Source: Tetradesmus obliquus (lineage: Eukaryota; Chlorophyta; Chlorophyceae; Sphaeropleales; Scenedesmaceae). Taken from it: DNA of 64,000 bases. The notes below the pieces were generated by a model. It was not told the DNA's origin. It was given only the letters and a program-made list of their open reading frames with translations, and did not search any database. Shown here one piece after another: positions 45,034 through 57,074 of this stretch. The stretch is taken from positions 1,054,001 through 1,118,000 of the forward strand of contig CP126197.1 of NCBI GenBank assembly GCA_030272155.1, written 5' to 3'. The stretch's first letter is position 1, and the number at the start of each line of letters is the position of its first letter. The translations under genes were made by a program, and so were the position numbers.

Positions 45034-48000
45034 CAGCATCTCCGCAAGCCACCGGCTGCATCAGCTGCACCAGCAGCCCTGTCTGCCTGCGCACCACATC
45101 CGCCTCAGCAGAGTACTCTCCTAGCTCCACGCCCAAGCCGCTGCTGCAGCTGCCAGTACAGCTGCTGCTGCTGCCAGCCGGGCCATAACTCGACGGCGCA
45201 GTCCCTGCGCCGGTTGCTGCGCCTGCTCCTGCAGGAGACGGGATGGTCTCTAGGCCGTTGTCACGCAGGTTTGGCCGCTGCTGCAGCAGCAGCGCCTCAG
45301 TGGTGAGCAGGTCCGGCACAGGGCTCCTGCGCCGTAGGTCAATCCGAGACCCCTGCAGACAGTGACAATGCAAAAGCGACGTTTTGTTGAGACTGATGCG
45401 CAGCACACACACCAACAGGCAATGCGCCATGTCCTCATACTGAAGCTGCGTTGCCGCCCCTGTTGGTCGACCCCCACATCTGCCACAGCTAACTGGCCGA
45501 CAGCACAGCAGCACAAGCTCATGTAGACAAGCAGCCCCAAATCCATGCAGCTAGCTGGTGACATACAACACTGCAAGCACCTTGCACTGCATGCAGCCGC
45601 GCCTGCCCACCATGAGCTCTGAGATGGCCCTGCGCTTGCCCGCACTCTGTCGCTTCTTGCTGTTGGCGTTGGCGGCACGCCGCAGCCGCAGGCCCGGGCC
45701 CTCGCCCTGCTCCACTAGGATCAGCGCAGGGAAGTTGCGGTACAGCAGCCCAGGCCGCGGCACCAGCGGCGACACCTGCCGCTGCGGGTTGGTGAAGACC
45801 TCTGCACGGTTGTGTGCAAAGAAAGAGAAAAGCCGTTGCAGCAAGTTATGTATGGTTTGAAGTTGAGTTATAATGCAGCGCGATGTGCCACGGCAGGAGC
45901 ATTTCTACGCTTCCTGTCTGCAGGTGCTCGCCCTGCTCCACCAAGAACAGAGCAGGGAAGTTGCGGTACAGCAGCCCAGGCCGCGGCACAAGTAGCGACG
46001 CCTGCCGCTGCGGAATGGTGAAGACCTCTGCATGGTAGTTGAAAGAAAGGCAGCAAAACGTTGCAGCATACGTGCGGTTTGAAGTTAGGTGTGGGATAGT
46101 TGGCAGAGTCATGTTCCACAGCAGAAGCGTCACTGCGCTGCTTGCATCTGCAGGACACTGCAAACTCGCCCACCTGTTCCCTTGTCCAGCTTCAGCATGG
46201 CGAGCCTTGATGCATGATGTGCTGCCTCCAGCGACAATACTACGCTTGTGGGCTGCAGGACACTGCAAAACGCCCACCTGTTCCATTGTCCAGCTTCAGC
46301 ATGGCGTGCCGCGATGCATGGTGTGCTGCCTGCAGTTGCTCTTCTGCTGCCCTCCACTGCCCTAAGGAGTCCTCTGCTGCAGCTAGCCAGTCTTGGCTGT
46401 TGTAGGGGCAGCCGCCCTCCTCCACAAATGACAGGAAGGGAAGGCCCTGCATCATGTGCTGCAGCAGGGCTGGGTCGCAACGCCTGCATATAATGTCCAG
46501 AAATAGCAGGGCAGCAGCAGTGCAGCACAGCCACAGGAAGACCATCAAGCAGTCAGGGCCCAAGCAGTAGCACCGCACTTGCCTGGATCTGATAGGTTGG
46601 CACCGGCACTGATGGGATGTCAAACAAATTGTGATGCTACAACCTTTTATTGGAGCAATCAGAGACATCACATGCTGCAAGGCAGAACGGCATATGTGCT
46701 GCGTGCATGTGCACTGCCTGTGTGCGGATTTGGGCGGTGCACTCACCCACACAGCGCAGTGTGATGCTCCAGCACTGCAGCCATGTCCACTCTGCACGGC
46801 GGCTGCTGCGGCCCCAGCAGCACAGAACTCCTCACTGGCGGCACAACAGGCAGCGCCACACCGCCGCCGCTACCGCCGCCGCTCACTGCCGCACTCGACG
46901 CACGCTTCTGCATCTGCAGCAGGCCTTGCTGTACGCCGCTGAGCGCCCTGCAGGTGATGCTGCGGCTGCCGTCGCAGCTGCCGGGTATCAGGAAGCCTTG
47001 GTATCCATCCAGCACGCTGCGGAAGAATTCCATGAAGATTCGCAGCAGTAGCGCCTGCTTGCTGGGCCCCCAGGGCTGCCCTGCCATCTGCTGTGCTGCA
47101 AGGATCCAGGGGTCTGTGTGCTGCGCTACTGCATCAGCGTCTGCAATAGACGGCTGCAGCAGCATCCTGCAGCCCAGGAAGCATGACAGATGGAGCAGAC
47201 AGTGTGCAAGGATACATGGTGTAGCGGTGCGCGTTTCAGGTAGCAGTGAGTGCAGGATGCTGCTGCATGCTTTACAGGGGCGGCATTGTAGTGCTACTGC
47301 ACGTTTGTTTTCAGGCTTGAGGCAAACCAGGTTAAAGGTACACCAGAGGACCATGCAGTGTGCACCAGGCGATGACGAGGCAGACTTTGATGGGGGCTAC
47401 TGCACCCACCTGACCCTGCTGCGCAGCTGCAGCATGTATGGATGTGCCAAGCAGCGCTGCAGTATGGTGTCTGTCCTGCTGGGCCGCAAGCTGTCTGCAT
47501 CCAGGTCCACTTCAACAAGCGCATCCAGCACATGCGGCTCGACATACTCGCCGCTATGAAGGCCCATGAGGAATGGCGTGGGCGCCTGCATGCATGCAGT
47601 CCGATTGCAAGTCGATCGCAAGTCTGCGTGTTAGACGATGGGAACACAGTTCATTTTGGGCGAATGACAGGGGCATTGGGCACAGCGAGGTGCAGGCTGC
47701 TGCTCTGGCTTCTGTTGCAGGAGTGGCTGTCACTGCTTTGAATGTGGCAGGTAGCACAGGTTGTTTCTGTTGGGGTGGGCCAACAGCTGCCTCCGCTGTG
47801 CTGCACAGCTCACCTCCAGGTAGTCTGTTCATTTAAATGTAGTGCAGTGTGCAGGACACAAGCACACTGCACTAGAGTTCAGTTGAAACAGCATCTGGCT
47901 GCACAGCTCACCTCCAGGTAGTCTGTCAAGCTGTATGGCATGACTGGGATGTACACGTGGTGGTACTGCAGCGGCTGCAGCAGCCGCATCACGCCCTCTG

Positions 48001-49978
48001 CAGCAACTGTCAGCAGCCAGTGATGGCGCGACTGCGGCAGCAGACACAAACAGCGAAAGAAACTCAATTGCACACACCACAGATATGTGCAGCAGCAAGC
48101 AGCTCAATGCTTGCAGGACAGCAACATGTACAGCGACTTGGCACCTAGCAGGGCAAAAGTGCCTTGCAGCGGCTGCAGCAAGTAGCACTTTCTGTATGTA
48201 ACAGTATGTGTAACAGCATGCTCACCCTCAGCAGCACGCGCTGCTCCAGTAGCACAGCAGCAAACATCCCCACCAGGTTGTCTGGCCTCAGCACCTCCAG
48301 CAGCGGCTGCAGCGGCACCTCCCCTGGGGGAGGGCCTGCAGCCAGTGGCGGCCACAGCAGGCGCTGCATGCCCCCCAGCCGCAGGCACACCTGCGGGCGA
48401 TGAAATCGGCAGTTGTCACAGCAGTTTGTGGCTTGCTGTGTATCAAAAACAGCATGGGAAGCGGCTGAAGCAGCAGCCTGTATGTTGGCAACATGCAGTG
48501 CCATTCAACAGGCCATGCTCTTCATGAAATGCATACTTGACTGAGGACTGGCAACCACGCAGTTGCCGATTACTCCTGGCCTTGCCACGCCTGCCTTGCT
48601 GGTGCTTGAAGCCTGCAGCACTTCCAACTGCTCACCTTTGGTCCATTTGCACGCGGCTGTGGCACTGCCAGCAGGCTGTTGATGACTTCAGGCAGCGGCA
48701 CGCTGCTGCCACGCACAAAAGCAGTGTTGTACAGCTCCCGCAGCACCTGCAGGCACCGCAAAACAATGACTCTGGGTAAATGAAGTATATCATTGAGCAG
48801 AACTGCAGCGCTCAGGCATACTTTCATTGTCTGCTTTGCCGTTGCTGCTTGGCAAGGAGCCCAGCCATGCTGCAGATGCCTCAGCATGCAGGCCCTGCTG
48901 ATGGGGCTGCCACTAAGTAATCGGAATGATGCAGAATAGCCTGTGCATAGCACTATTGCTGGCACATGGCTGCCGCCGTCGCCTTGCTGCTGCTGCAAGT
49001 GGTGCTCCGCACTGTGCCACCTGCCTTGTCTGCTGTTGTCAGGTAGGGCTGATGTGACAGTAGGCAGATGGCCTTGAGAGCCACTGCCCCCAGCAGGTCT
49101 TCATGCTTTGTGGCCAGAGCATGCGGCACCCTATCGTAGAACGACAGGCAGCTGGCATATACCTTGGTGCCATCGCCCTCTGCAGGAAACATGCATACGC
49201 ATCACAGCGGAGTTGTCAGCGTGTGGTGGGGTGGCTGGTGCAACCAGCGGTGTCCTGCTGCGGCAGTGCAGCTGCTGCTGTTGCGTCCTGGACTGCCTTG
49301 CAGATGCTTTACCCCCAGCTTCGATTGTGCTGTTGCTGCTGGGTGGTGTGCAGGCATGCGCAGAGCTCAAAGCATCATAGGCAGCTGCTGCCATCTGTGT
49401 TGCTGTCGCTGCTGTTGGTGGCAAGAGCTGCTGTGACCCACCTGTGAGGACGACTGCAAAGGTGTGGGGCACAGCGTTTGTTACTGCAAGGTCCTGATGT
49501 AGAACAATGTCCACGCCAGCAGGCAGGCAGCACTGCGGCAGCAAACAAACGTGAGCATGCACAACACAGCTGACAGTGAAGTGGTCTGCACAGACTGCAA
49601 AGCGACGTATGCTTTGCAGGACAGCTGCTGCTGTAATGGTAAGGAGCAAATGGCACGTAGAGCTGTGTCTGACAGCATGTAGCAATAACCACCGCTACGC
49701 ATGCTGTAGCACAAGCAGTGTTTTGCAGGGCAGGGCAGGATCTAACAGAGTTCGTGCCTGGGCAAGCCCCTGAGGGTACTTACTGTGGGAAGCTGCGGGG
49801 GCGGCCGCTTGCTCTTGTTCAAAAACTCATCAATGTGTGGCAGGCAATCAATCAATTCAGGTTTGTAGCGAGCATCGCTGCCAAGGAACCCGGGCTCGCC
49901 ATGCACGGTTTGCAGTGGCTTGCTGTGTGTCAGACCAATCACAACAAAGTGCTCCCACAGACAGCCTTGCTGGGCCAT
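39552..49978 (-). CDS. SCD1: SCD1-like DENN and WD40 protein
   Basis: About 19 exons encode a protein near 1,950 residues. Firm exons: 49978-49784, 49532-49442, 49179-49013, 48746-48636, 48390-48226, 48031-47912, 47585-47410, 47166-46747, 46483-46278, 45801-45581, 45352-44939, 44771 to about 43674, 43332-43135, 42831-41834, 41619-41352, about 41190-40776, 40415-39998 and 39784-39552. The start (MAQQGCLWEHFVVIGL), CLPAGV, EGDGTKVYASCLSF and APTPFLMGLHSG match the tripartite DENN module of plant STOMATAL CYTOKINESIS DEFECTIVE 1. The C-terminal WD40 repeats include LLLTGSDDWTARLWDASSG. SCD1 acts at the plasma membrane and on clathrin-coated and post-Golgi vesicles, linked to Rab exchange in cytokinesis and exocytosis. 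The middle is much longer and Ser/Ala-rich than in plants. Two junctions are unresolved: a frame change near 44050 and the join 41352 to about 41190. Confidence 0.88.
43504..43525 (-). repeat. donor-side copy in the SCD1-like gene
   Basis: CCAGCTGCCAACCAG followed by GTAAGC repeats the donor edge at 43674, about 160 bases further on. Confidence 0.7.
45925..46027 (-). repeat. upstream acceptor copy of SCD1 exon 10
   Basis: The copy starts at 46027, the true exon at 45801 (spacing 226). It reads VFTIPQRQASLLVPRPGLLY and NFPALFLVEQGE, then diverges. Confidence 0.9.
46155..46215 (-). repeat. donor-side copy of SCD1 exon 9
   Basis: The copy reads SRLAMLKLDKGTG and a GTGGGCGAG donor, about 110 bases after the true exon end at 46278. 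The following TTTGCAGTGTCCTGCAG-like stretch is shared too. Confidence 0.85.
47808..47832 (-). repeat. donor-side copy of SCD1 exon 6
   Basis: ACTACCTGGAG followed by GTGAGCTGTGCAGC repeats the exon 6 donor edge 104 bases beyond the true one. Confidence 0.8.
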
Positions 49979-50479
49979 ATGAAGCATGAAAGTTGATCAA
50001 AGAAGGTGTAGGCACTGCTAGGTGCCTCTTGCCTGCTGTTGTGGTGTGTAAGTGCTCATAATGGTGCATGTGGAGGCAGACAGTCAGCTGCAGGTCAAAG
50101 TTACGTGACCCAGCGCCGCACAGCCCTTTGATGGGCCCATAAACTGTTATGCTATTCCCATGATGTCTTTAGACCAGCAAATTTGCAGCCATGAGGGTAG
50201 CGAGGCCAGACATCGCAGAGGTTTATGAGTTTATGACAGTGACTCATTCAAGCCCCCATGCACATGCTCAGACTTTGCAAAACATCCATTCATCACATAT
50301 CCACGTCTCAGCGAGCCAGGATCAACTCCACTGCTCTAACGACCTTGCTTTGTTTGGGTTTGCTTGTGAAACGCTGCAGCCTGTGGAGCTGCAATTTCAT
50401 GATATTATAAGTATACAACTTGCTTTGCTTTGACAAAGCGCACATAGGCGGTCCTGGGCGCCAGCTCAGCCTGCACGTA
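49979..50479. promoter_or_regulatory. shared divergent promoter region
   Basis: Five hundred bases separate the start codons of the SCD1-like gene (-) and the PP2-A10-like gene (+). It is AT-richer than its flanks. A weak TATTATAAG lies near 50402, about 75 bases before the plus-strand start. Confidence 0.5.
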
Positions 50480-52138
50480 ATGTCTAGCAGGCCAGATGCC
50501 TCATGGTGGGCCCGCAACCGGCAGTATGTGGCGCTTGCATGTGCTGCCACTGCTGCCGGAGTGGCAGCCTACCAGCTGGCGCACCCTCGCGTGAAGGCCA
50601 CGCAAGCAGCACTGCAGCGGGCAGCTGACACCCTGGACAAGTATAGCAACGCAGCAGCGTCAGCAGGCGAGGCCCTGGCCATTCTCAGTGCCGACATCAA
50701 GCAGTTCCTGGCCTCTGATGCAGACGAGCTGCCGCCGAGCTTGAGGCAGCTAGGCAAGCTGGTGCGGTCGCAGGAGATGCAGGACACACTGGCATCATGC
50801 ATAGCTTCTGCAGTGAAGGGCATGCTAGCAAGCGGCAGCCCTGCTGCTGATGGTGCACCAGGCGAGCCGTCAGTTGTTGACAAGGTCATAGAGGCTGTGC
50901 TCAGTGACAGGGGCCAGAGCTTGGTGGGCCTTGCCGTGCGCACAGCTGCGCAGACGTCGTCAGAGACGTTCTGTGCTGCACTGCAGACAGGCATAGAGGC
51001 AGCTATGGGGTCAAGCAGCAGCAGCTGCAGCAGGGGGCACCACCAATCAGAGCAGCATCCAGATGTCAGCCCCGCTGCGTCACCAAGGCACTACCAGCAG
51101 CAGCACAGCCCTAGCAGGCACAGACATCAGCAGCAGCTGCAGGGCCTGCACCCAGCAGCAGCAACCCTAGTAACAGTGCTCAGCAACCCCCAGATGCTGA
51201 ACCTCATAGATGCACTTGTGTCCACAACAGTCGGCAGTGCAGTGGGAGCGTACATCCGCCAAGCAGGGCAGGAGAGCATGCTCATATCTTTCATGGATAC
51301 GCTGGCAAAGCCAGGCAACAAGGAGATCATTATCGAGGTGATGTCCAGCGTATCGGCGGCATTCTGCCGCGAGGCAGCTGCAGCATGCGTGGCGCCAGCC
51401 TCCACTGTTGCCAGCCCGCGGCCAGCCTCTCGCCTGGCGCAGCAGCAGCAGCTGCCGCAGCCGCTGCCGCAGCCGCTGCTGCAGCACGCACCGCATGGCA
51501 CTGCTGCTGCTGCCGCCAGCGGCAGCGCCGCCGCGCTGAAGCAGCTACAGCCCAGCCGCAAACCTGCAGCAGCAGGCAGCGACAGCGAGGATGTGGACGA
51601 CGGCAGCAGCAGCAGCAGCCAGCCCAGCACGCCGCAGAGTGGCCCCAGCACTCCAGAGCCCTCGCTTGCAGCAGAGCCAGCTGCAGGTGGCGGCCTGCGG
51701 GGCTTAGCTAGCCGCAGCTCCTTTGCAGGAAGTGCAGTGGCTGGCCTCATCCTGCGCCGCAACAGCTTCCCAGGAATGGGTGGCGGCTGGGGCTATGGCG
51801 GCGCAGCCGGCAGCAGCAGCGGCGGCAGCGGCGCTGACTGTGTGGTGGACCCTGCAGCGCTCGGGCCAATGAGCACGCTGGTGAGCCTGTTTGTGCAGGC
51901 TGCGCGCTTCCAGGAGTTCCGAAGCCTCATGGTGGATGTGAGCCGCAGCAGCACGCGCGAGTTTGTGCTCAGCCTGCTGCCAGCCAGCTGGAGCCTGGCC
52001 GCGCGCAACGGCAGCGGCGGCAGCAACGCGCTGGCGAGTGCGGCGCTGACGGCTGCGCTGTACCGCGTGTACAGCGCCATGTGCGTGATGCTGTTCCTGA
52101 TGGTGTATGCGCTGGGGCCAAAGACACTGGAGCAGTAA
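50480..52138 (+). CDS. PHLOEM PROTEIN 2-LIKE A10-type protein, intronless
   Basis: One exon encodes 552 residues, the only intronless gene here. Near residues 13-31 a hydrophobic segment (YVALACAATAAGVAAYQLA) probably anchors it in a membrane. Next come an amphipathic helical region (AALQRAADTLDKYSNAA), then DIKQFLASDADELPPSLRQL and LVRSQEMQDTLAS, which resemble the conserved core of plant PP2-A10-like proteins. VDKVIEAVLSDRGQSLVGLA matches the later conserved block. A Gln/Ser/Pro-rich linker (about residues 175-225 and 310-420) interrupts the core, and the C-terminus (MCVMLFLMVYAL) is hydrophobic. The molecular function of the family is unknown. The in-frame ATG at 50420 is possible; 50480 places the hydrophobic segment nearer the N-terminus. 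Confidence 0.75.
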   Translation: MSSRPDASWWARNRQYVALACAATAAGVAAYQLAHPRVKATQAALQRAADTLDKYSNAAASAGEALAILSADIKQFLASDADELPPSLRQLGKLVRSQEMQDTLASCIASAVKGMLASGSPAADGAPGEPSVVDKVIEAVLSDRGQSLVGLAVRTAAQTSSETFCAALQTGIEAAMGSSSSSCSRGHHQSEQHPDVSPAASPRHYQQQHSPSRHRHQQQLQGLHPAAATLVTVLSNPQMLNLIDALVSTTVGSAVGAYIRQAGQESMLISFMDTLAKPGNKEIIIEVMSSVSAAFCREAAAACVAPASTVASPRPASRLAQQQQLPQPLPQPLLQHAPHGTAAAAASGSAAALKQLQPSRKPAAAGSDSEDVDDGSSSSSQPSTPQSGPSTPEPSLAAEPAAGGGLRGLASRSSFAGSAVAGLILRRNSFPGMGGGWGYGGAAGSSSGGSGADCVVDPAALGPMSTLVSLFVQAARFQEFRSLMVDVSRSSTREFVLSLLPASWSLAARNGSGGSNALASAALTAALYRVYSAMCVMLFLMVYALGPKTLEQ

Positions 52139-53768
52139 GCTACGTTTAAAGCTTGCTGCAGCATGGCAAGTGTGCTGCTCAAGCAGCAGCTGCGCTTTGG
52201 GCGCGTGTGGCGTTGCTGCTGTGATATTGTCGAGCAGTAATCTGCTGCAGCACGACATGGTGCGTCGCAGCTGGGCAGCAGCAGCTGTGCTGTGGCCAGA
52301 TGGTGGTGCAGCTGCTGTAATGGTGTGGTTGGTACAATGACGGCTTCGGTGAAGAGCATGCGACGAAAAGTTTTGGGGGCCTGAAATGCTCTATTGACAG
52401 GGCGACCCTTCTTGGTGGTGGCTATTTGTGACCGGGCGGTGTAGACCTTAGTGTGGGTGCGTGTGTTTGATTTGTATGTGCTTTGACTTGCTGTGTTGTG
52501 TGCGCTATCAGTAGTGTTAGGCAATGTACCATCTACGTAGCATGTCAGTGTATTGGGGCTGTGTCCTGGAACTTGCGTGGCATTTGTGTATCTGCTGTTA
52601 TGATTATGCGTGCCATGATTGACTGACATTGAATCTGGGTTCATTCTGGGTTCACTCTTTGTCATCATGGCGTGTTGACTGTGTGTGCACCTGACAGCTG
52701 CGCTGTCGGCAGTTGCTTGCTGTGCTCAGCGCTGCTGTTTTTTTGTTCTGATTTGGCGACAAGTGAACGGCTGATAAGTGCTTCATGGCAGCGCTGGTGT
52801 ATCAGACTTAAACTTGCGCTGCTATGACCGAGCGTGCCTGCCACTGGCACAGTACATGCTGCTGACATGGCCGCCATTTTGCTTGGGGGACACGTGCATC
52901 TGCTGTGCCTGCTTGCCCTCTTACAACAAGCAGCCAGCCAGCGCGCACAGGTGCGGCATGCACACAGCAAGCAGACTGTCAGGCGATGCTGTATTACTGC
53001 ACCTTGTATTTTGTGATGTTTGCATCAGCAGTGCCCGGCCAGCCGTTCGCTGCTGCAGGTTCAGCTTGCAGCGCTGAAACTGTGTGTGTTGTGACGCCTC
53101 AAAGTCTCCCCTATGTGGTGCCCTGCTGTACGTTCAAATGCGGATCATCGTGTGGTTTATGCAATGCGTGTGTAACCTGGTGCTTTGTGAGGCAGTACGG
53201 CTGCTTTGAGCTGCAGTATTCTTGTGTCCCACCCATCAGTGAACCCAGCAGAGTAACTCACCGACAGGGACACTGTCAGCGCAAGTGGCAGTTACATTAC
53301 AGCGAAATATTCGAATCACCAGTTCTGACCTTCCGTGCTTGCACAGAAGGTTATGAAACACCACGGTTGGGTCTCGTAATCAAGACACTGCTGAGGAGGC
53401 CTGCACAGGACCTTGGTTCACCGGTGTCTGCTGTCAGGCGTTGCTTGTTGGTTGCTTGAAAAAGTATGCGGTGTAAAGGGTGTAATGTGATTATCTCTCA
53501 GATAACTGCAAGGTCGACTTCCTTCAGACAATCAAGTTACTGACAGAGCATGCCTGACACCAGCGTGCAAACCCCGGTCACGGCAAGCGACTATTTCACC
53601 ATGTATCGCTTACTTGACTAATAATCGAGCTTAATCATTGGTGATCATAAACATCTACGGACCAGGGTGCTGTAAGTGTGCAGCAGACACCCTAACGCTG
53701 CAGCGGTCACCCCCAGCAGGCAGTGCTGCCACATACCCCAAACTGCTGTCGCTGTTTGATTTTTCAAG
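52139..53768. other. intergenic region
   Basis: No supported gene. A Cys-rich open frame of 184 codons (52905-53459) has no signal peptide, domain or splice support and is treated as chance. The right end is the promoter of the dehydrogenase gene. Confidence 0.45.
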
Positions 53769-55041
53769 ATGCAGGCATTATCAGCAAAGAATGCTCAGGC
53801 AGCTGCAGGGCCCCCTAGGCAGTGCGCAGTGCCAGCACGCACAGGTTCACGCTGCTCAAGGCGCCCAGCGCAGCCAGCACGCAAAGCACAGCCAATTTTT
53901 GCCAGTGCTGATAAAGTATCGCCATTGAAAGCTCAGGTAACATTTACTGGCCTTCATGCGTGACCTATGCCGCGTTATGTGTAGTTTGGTCAGCGTCATC
54001 GCTTGCTGCTGCACTGTTGCCAGCTGTGTGGAAAACGAAGGCATCAAGATCCTGTGAACGAATATCCTACCTAAAAAATTTGCATACGAAGCACGTTGGC
54101 TTGTCCCTGTACTGGTGCTCATGATCAGTAATGTAGAAGCCACACACAACTGCTCAAACCAACAACGCTGCTGCTCAGCGCCACAGGCGGGCTGGTCAGA
54201 TGTGCATCAGCAAGCTGCAACCCACACACATTGCAACAGCAGTTAACTGAACACCACTTGTGACAGCTGCAACAAGCAAGTGGTCTCATCTGTGCGTCCG
54301 TTGTGCTGCCATACCCTTGCACGCGTCTCCCTGGTGCCGCTGCTGTTGCTGCTGCTGACATCACCATTGCTGTGGCTGCTGCATCCCTTGGCTCACTCTC
54401 CACATCCTTTATCCCCTAATCTACTGTCTTGCATCTTCTGCCTACTGTCCTGCAAGCAGGCTGTGGATGAGATCGCTGTGTACACGGAGGTCAGCACGCA
54501 GTCAGTGGCAGATGCACAGGTCAAGCTGGAGAAGCCGCGTGTAGTGGTGCTGGGATCAGGCTGGGCATCTGCATGCTTCTTCAAGGCGCTGCCAAAGGAC
54601 ATCAAGTGAGTCTTGAAATTGGCGGATGCCTGCGGATGTCTCAAATGGCCTACTAGGCTAGCACCTGGGGTAGTATAGATTCTGGAACCTGCAACAGCGG
54701 CAGTAGCAGCGCTGGCGCCCAGCCAAGCCAAAGCCCCCAGCAGCCGCTGCTACGCGCGTTGAGACGTTCAGCAATGAATGGTGCAATAGCAGCAGCAGCA
54801 GCACCGGAGTGGCTGTGCTGGCCAGACCAGGCAGAGCAGCTTGGCAATGCTTCTGGAGCAGCGGCCCATGCAGCATGGCGTTACATTTGCTGTTTTCTTT
54901 GCACACAATCAATCAGCGTGCAGGCACGGAGTACATTCTGCATCAGCTGCAGTGCATCAGCAGAGAGCGCTGGCAGCGGCAGCAACTTAGGATACACCTG
55001 GTGGTTCTGGCACTGGCGCTGACACCTGCAGTATGTGTCTG

Positions 55042-55073
<32 letters not shown>

Positions 55074-56931
55074 GTGCAGGGAGAAGTATGAGGTGGTCAT
55101 GGTGTCACCCCGCAACTACTTCCTGGTGAGCTGCAGTGATGGGCGACAATTCAATGAAATCGGATTATCAGGGCATGTGCACTCGCAGTGCTGCAGCCGC
55201 TACTCCGCTAATGTCAATAGCAGTGCAGCTACGCTGTGCTCTGTTTGTATTTGATGCAGCTGTCTCCTAGTCAGCAGCAGCGCTTCATTTGCACCTAGCA
55301 AGGTAGCATGGCTCATGGCACGGTCGCGGGGGTCTGCATGGCGCAACAATTTGTACCTCAATAGCGTGCTGCGTGCATGCCACTCAGCAGATACCAGCAG
55401 GCTGCTAGGGTGCATGTTGCAGCTGTTGCAGCACCAACCGTGCAGTGCTAACACCTTCAGCATGTCGGAAGGTCAAAGGAGAACAGGGTGCACAGGGCAC
55501 CAGCCGTGCAGTGCCTCACCTTCACAGAGCTGCAGCTGTTGGTAGCTGTTGGCAGCTGTTAGAGATTTGCTGTCAAGCTGGCAGCACCTCCATCTGAGTG
55601 CCGTAGGTTGCTGCATCAGCACCTTCATCATCGACTAAGTCATTGGATGGCGGGTTTTGCGTTGTCGCAAACCCTGTTCTCTTTTGACATAGTGTGATGC
55701 TGAAGGTGTTGGTACTGCAAGCTGCGCCACGCAGTGTGGTGCACTCTTTCAGCTTTGAATCTGCCACTGTGACTTCTGCAGTGGCAGCAAGCCTAGCAGC
55801 TGCCAGTTGCTGCAATCGACTCGGCATGCACATCGGCTGTTTGCAGTGCTGGTCTGCATGCCCTGGCCGTGCGTGCAGTGCATAGTACCTTGCTATCGGC
55901 AATCAAGCGTGCCAGGCATTATCACCAGTGGTTGTCGCCACGCTCAACCCTGTGGTTCGCTGCCGTGGCCCTGCCCCAACCTATAAAAGCCACATTCGAG
56001 CTTTCAATCAGCGCCTTGCCCCATTGCCATTGAGCTACAGCCTTGATTGCTTCCCACGTGTGATTGCATGTGAGCTGCTGCTGCTGCTGCTGCTTGCAGT
56101 ACACGCCGCTGCTGCCTGCTGTTGCCGTGGGCACCATGGAGGAGCGCAGCATTGTGGAGCCAGTGCGCAACCTGGTGCTGGGCAAGGTGAGGCACAATGC
56201 CAGGGGCAGGTTTCACGCTTCAAACACCATTCTGTCTCTCGCGTGTGGAGCCAGTGCGCAACCTGGTGCTGGGGAAGGTGAGGCACAGCAATTGATTCAA
56301 ATAAAGCATGGATGATTGTTCTACGATGTAGTTGCTGCCTTGGTTGGTGAAACCAGTGCGCAACCTGGTGCTGGGCAAGGTGAGGCACAGCAATTGATTC
56401 AAATAAAGCATGGATGATTGTTCTACGATGTAGTTGCTGCCTTGGTTGGTGAAACCAGTGCGCAACCTGGTGCTGGGCAAGGTGAGGCACAGCAATTGAC
56501 TCAAATGAAGCATGGATGATGGTTCTATGGTGTAGTTGCTGCCTTGGTTGGTGAAACCAGTACGCAACCTGGTGCTGGGCAAGGTGAGACACAATGCCAG
56601 GGGCAGGCTTCAAGCTTCAAACACCATTCTGTATCTTGTGTGTTGTGTGTTGAGCCACTGCGCAACCTGGTGCTGGGCAAGGTGAGGCACAGCAGTATAA
56701 TTGGTTGAACGCCAGTTGCCGCCTGCTGGCCGCAGGGCTGACGTCCAGATGCTGGAAATGTTTTGGTGGCTATGCGTTGCAGCGGTGCGGCCGATGTGCA
56801 TCATGTCCTGCTTGTGAAGTGCAGAGTTGAATGAAGGGCCTGGACAGGTTGATTAGCTTGCTGTACAGCAGGCTGGGAGTGGGCTGCTTGCTTGCTTCAG
56901 CTGGTACAGCATGACAATGTACACGCTGCTG

Positions 56932-56969
<38 letters not shown>

Positions 56970-57037
56970 GCGACTACTACAAGGCTGTGTGCAAGGCCAT
57001 CGACCGTGTCTGTCATACGCTGACATTGTGTGCACCG

Positions 57038-57074
<37 letters not shown>

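Noticed and set aside
52905-53459. Cys-rich 184-codon open frame
   Set aside because: No signal peptide, no recognisable motif, no splice extension; consistent with chance openness in TGC-rich DNA.
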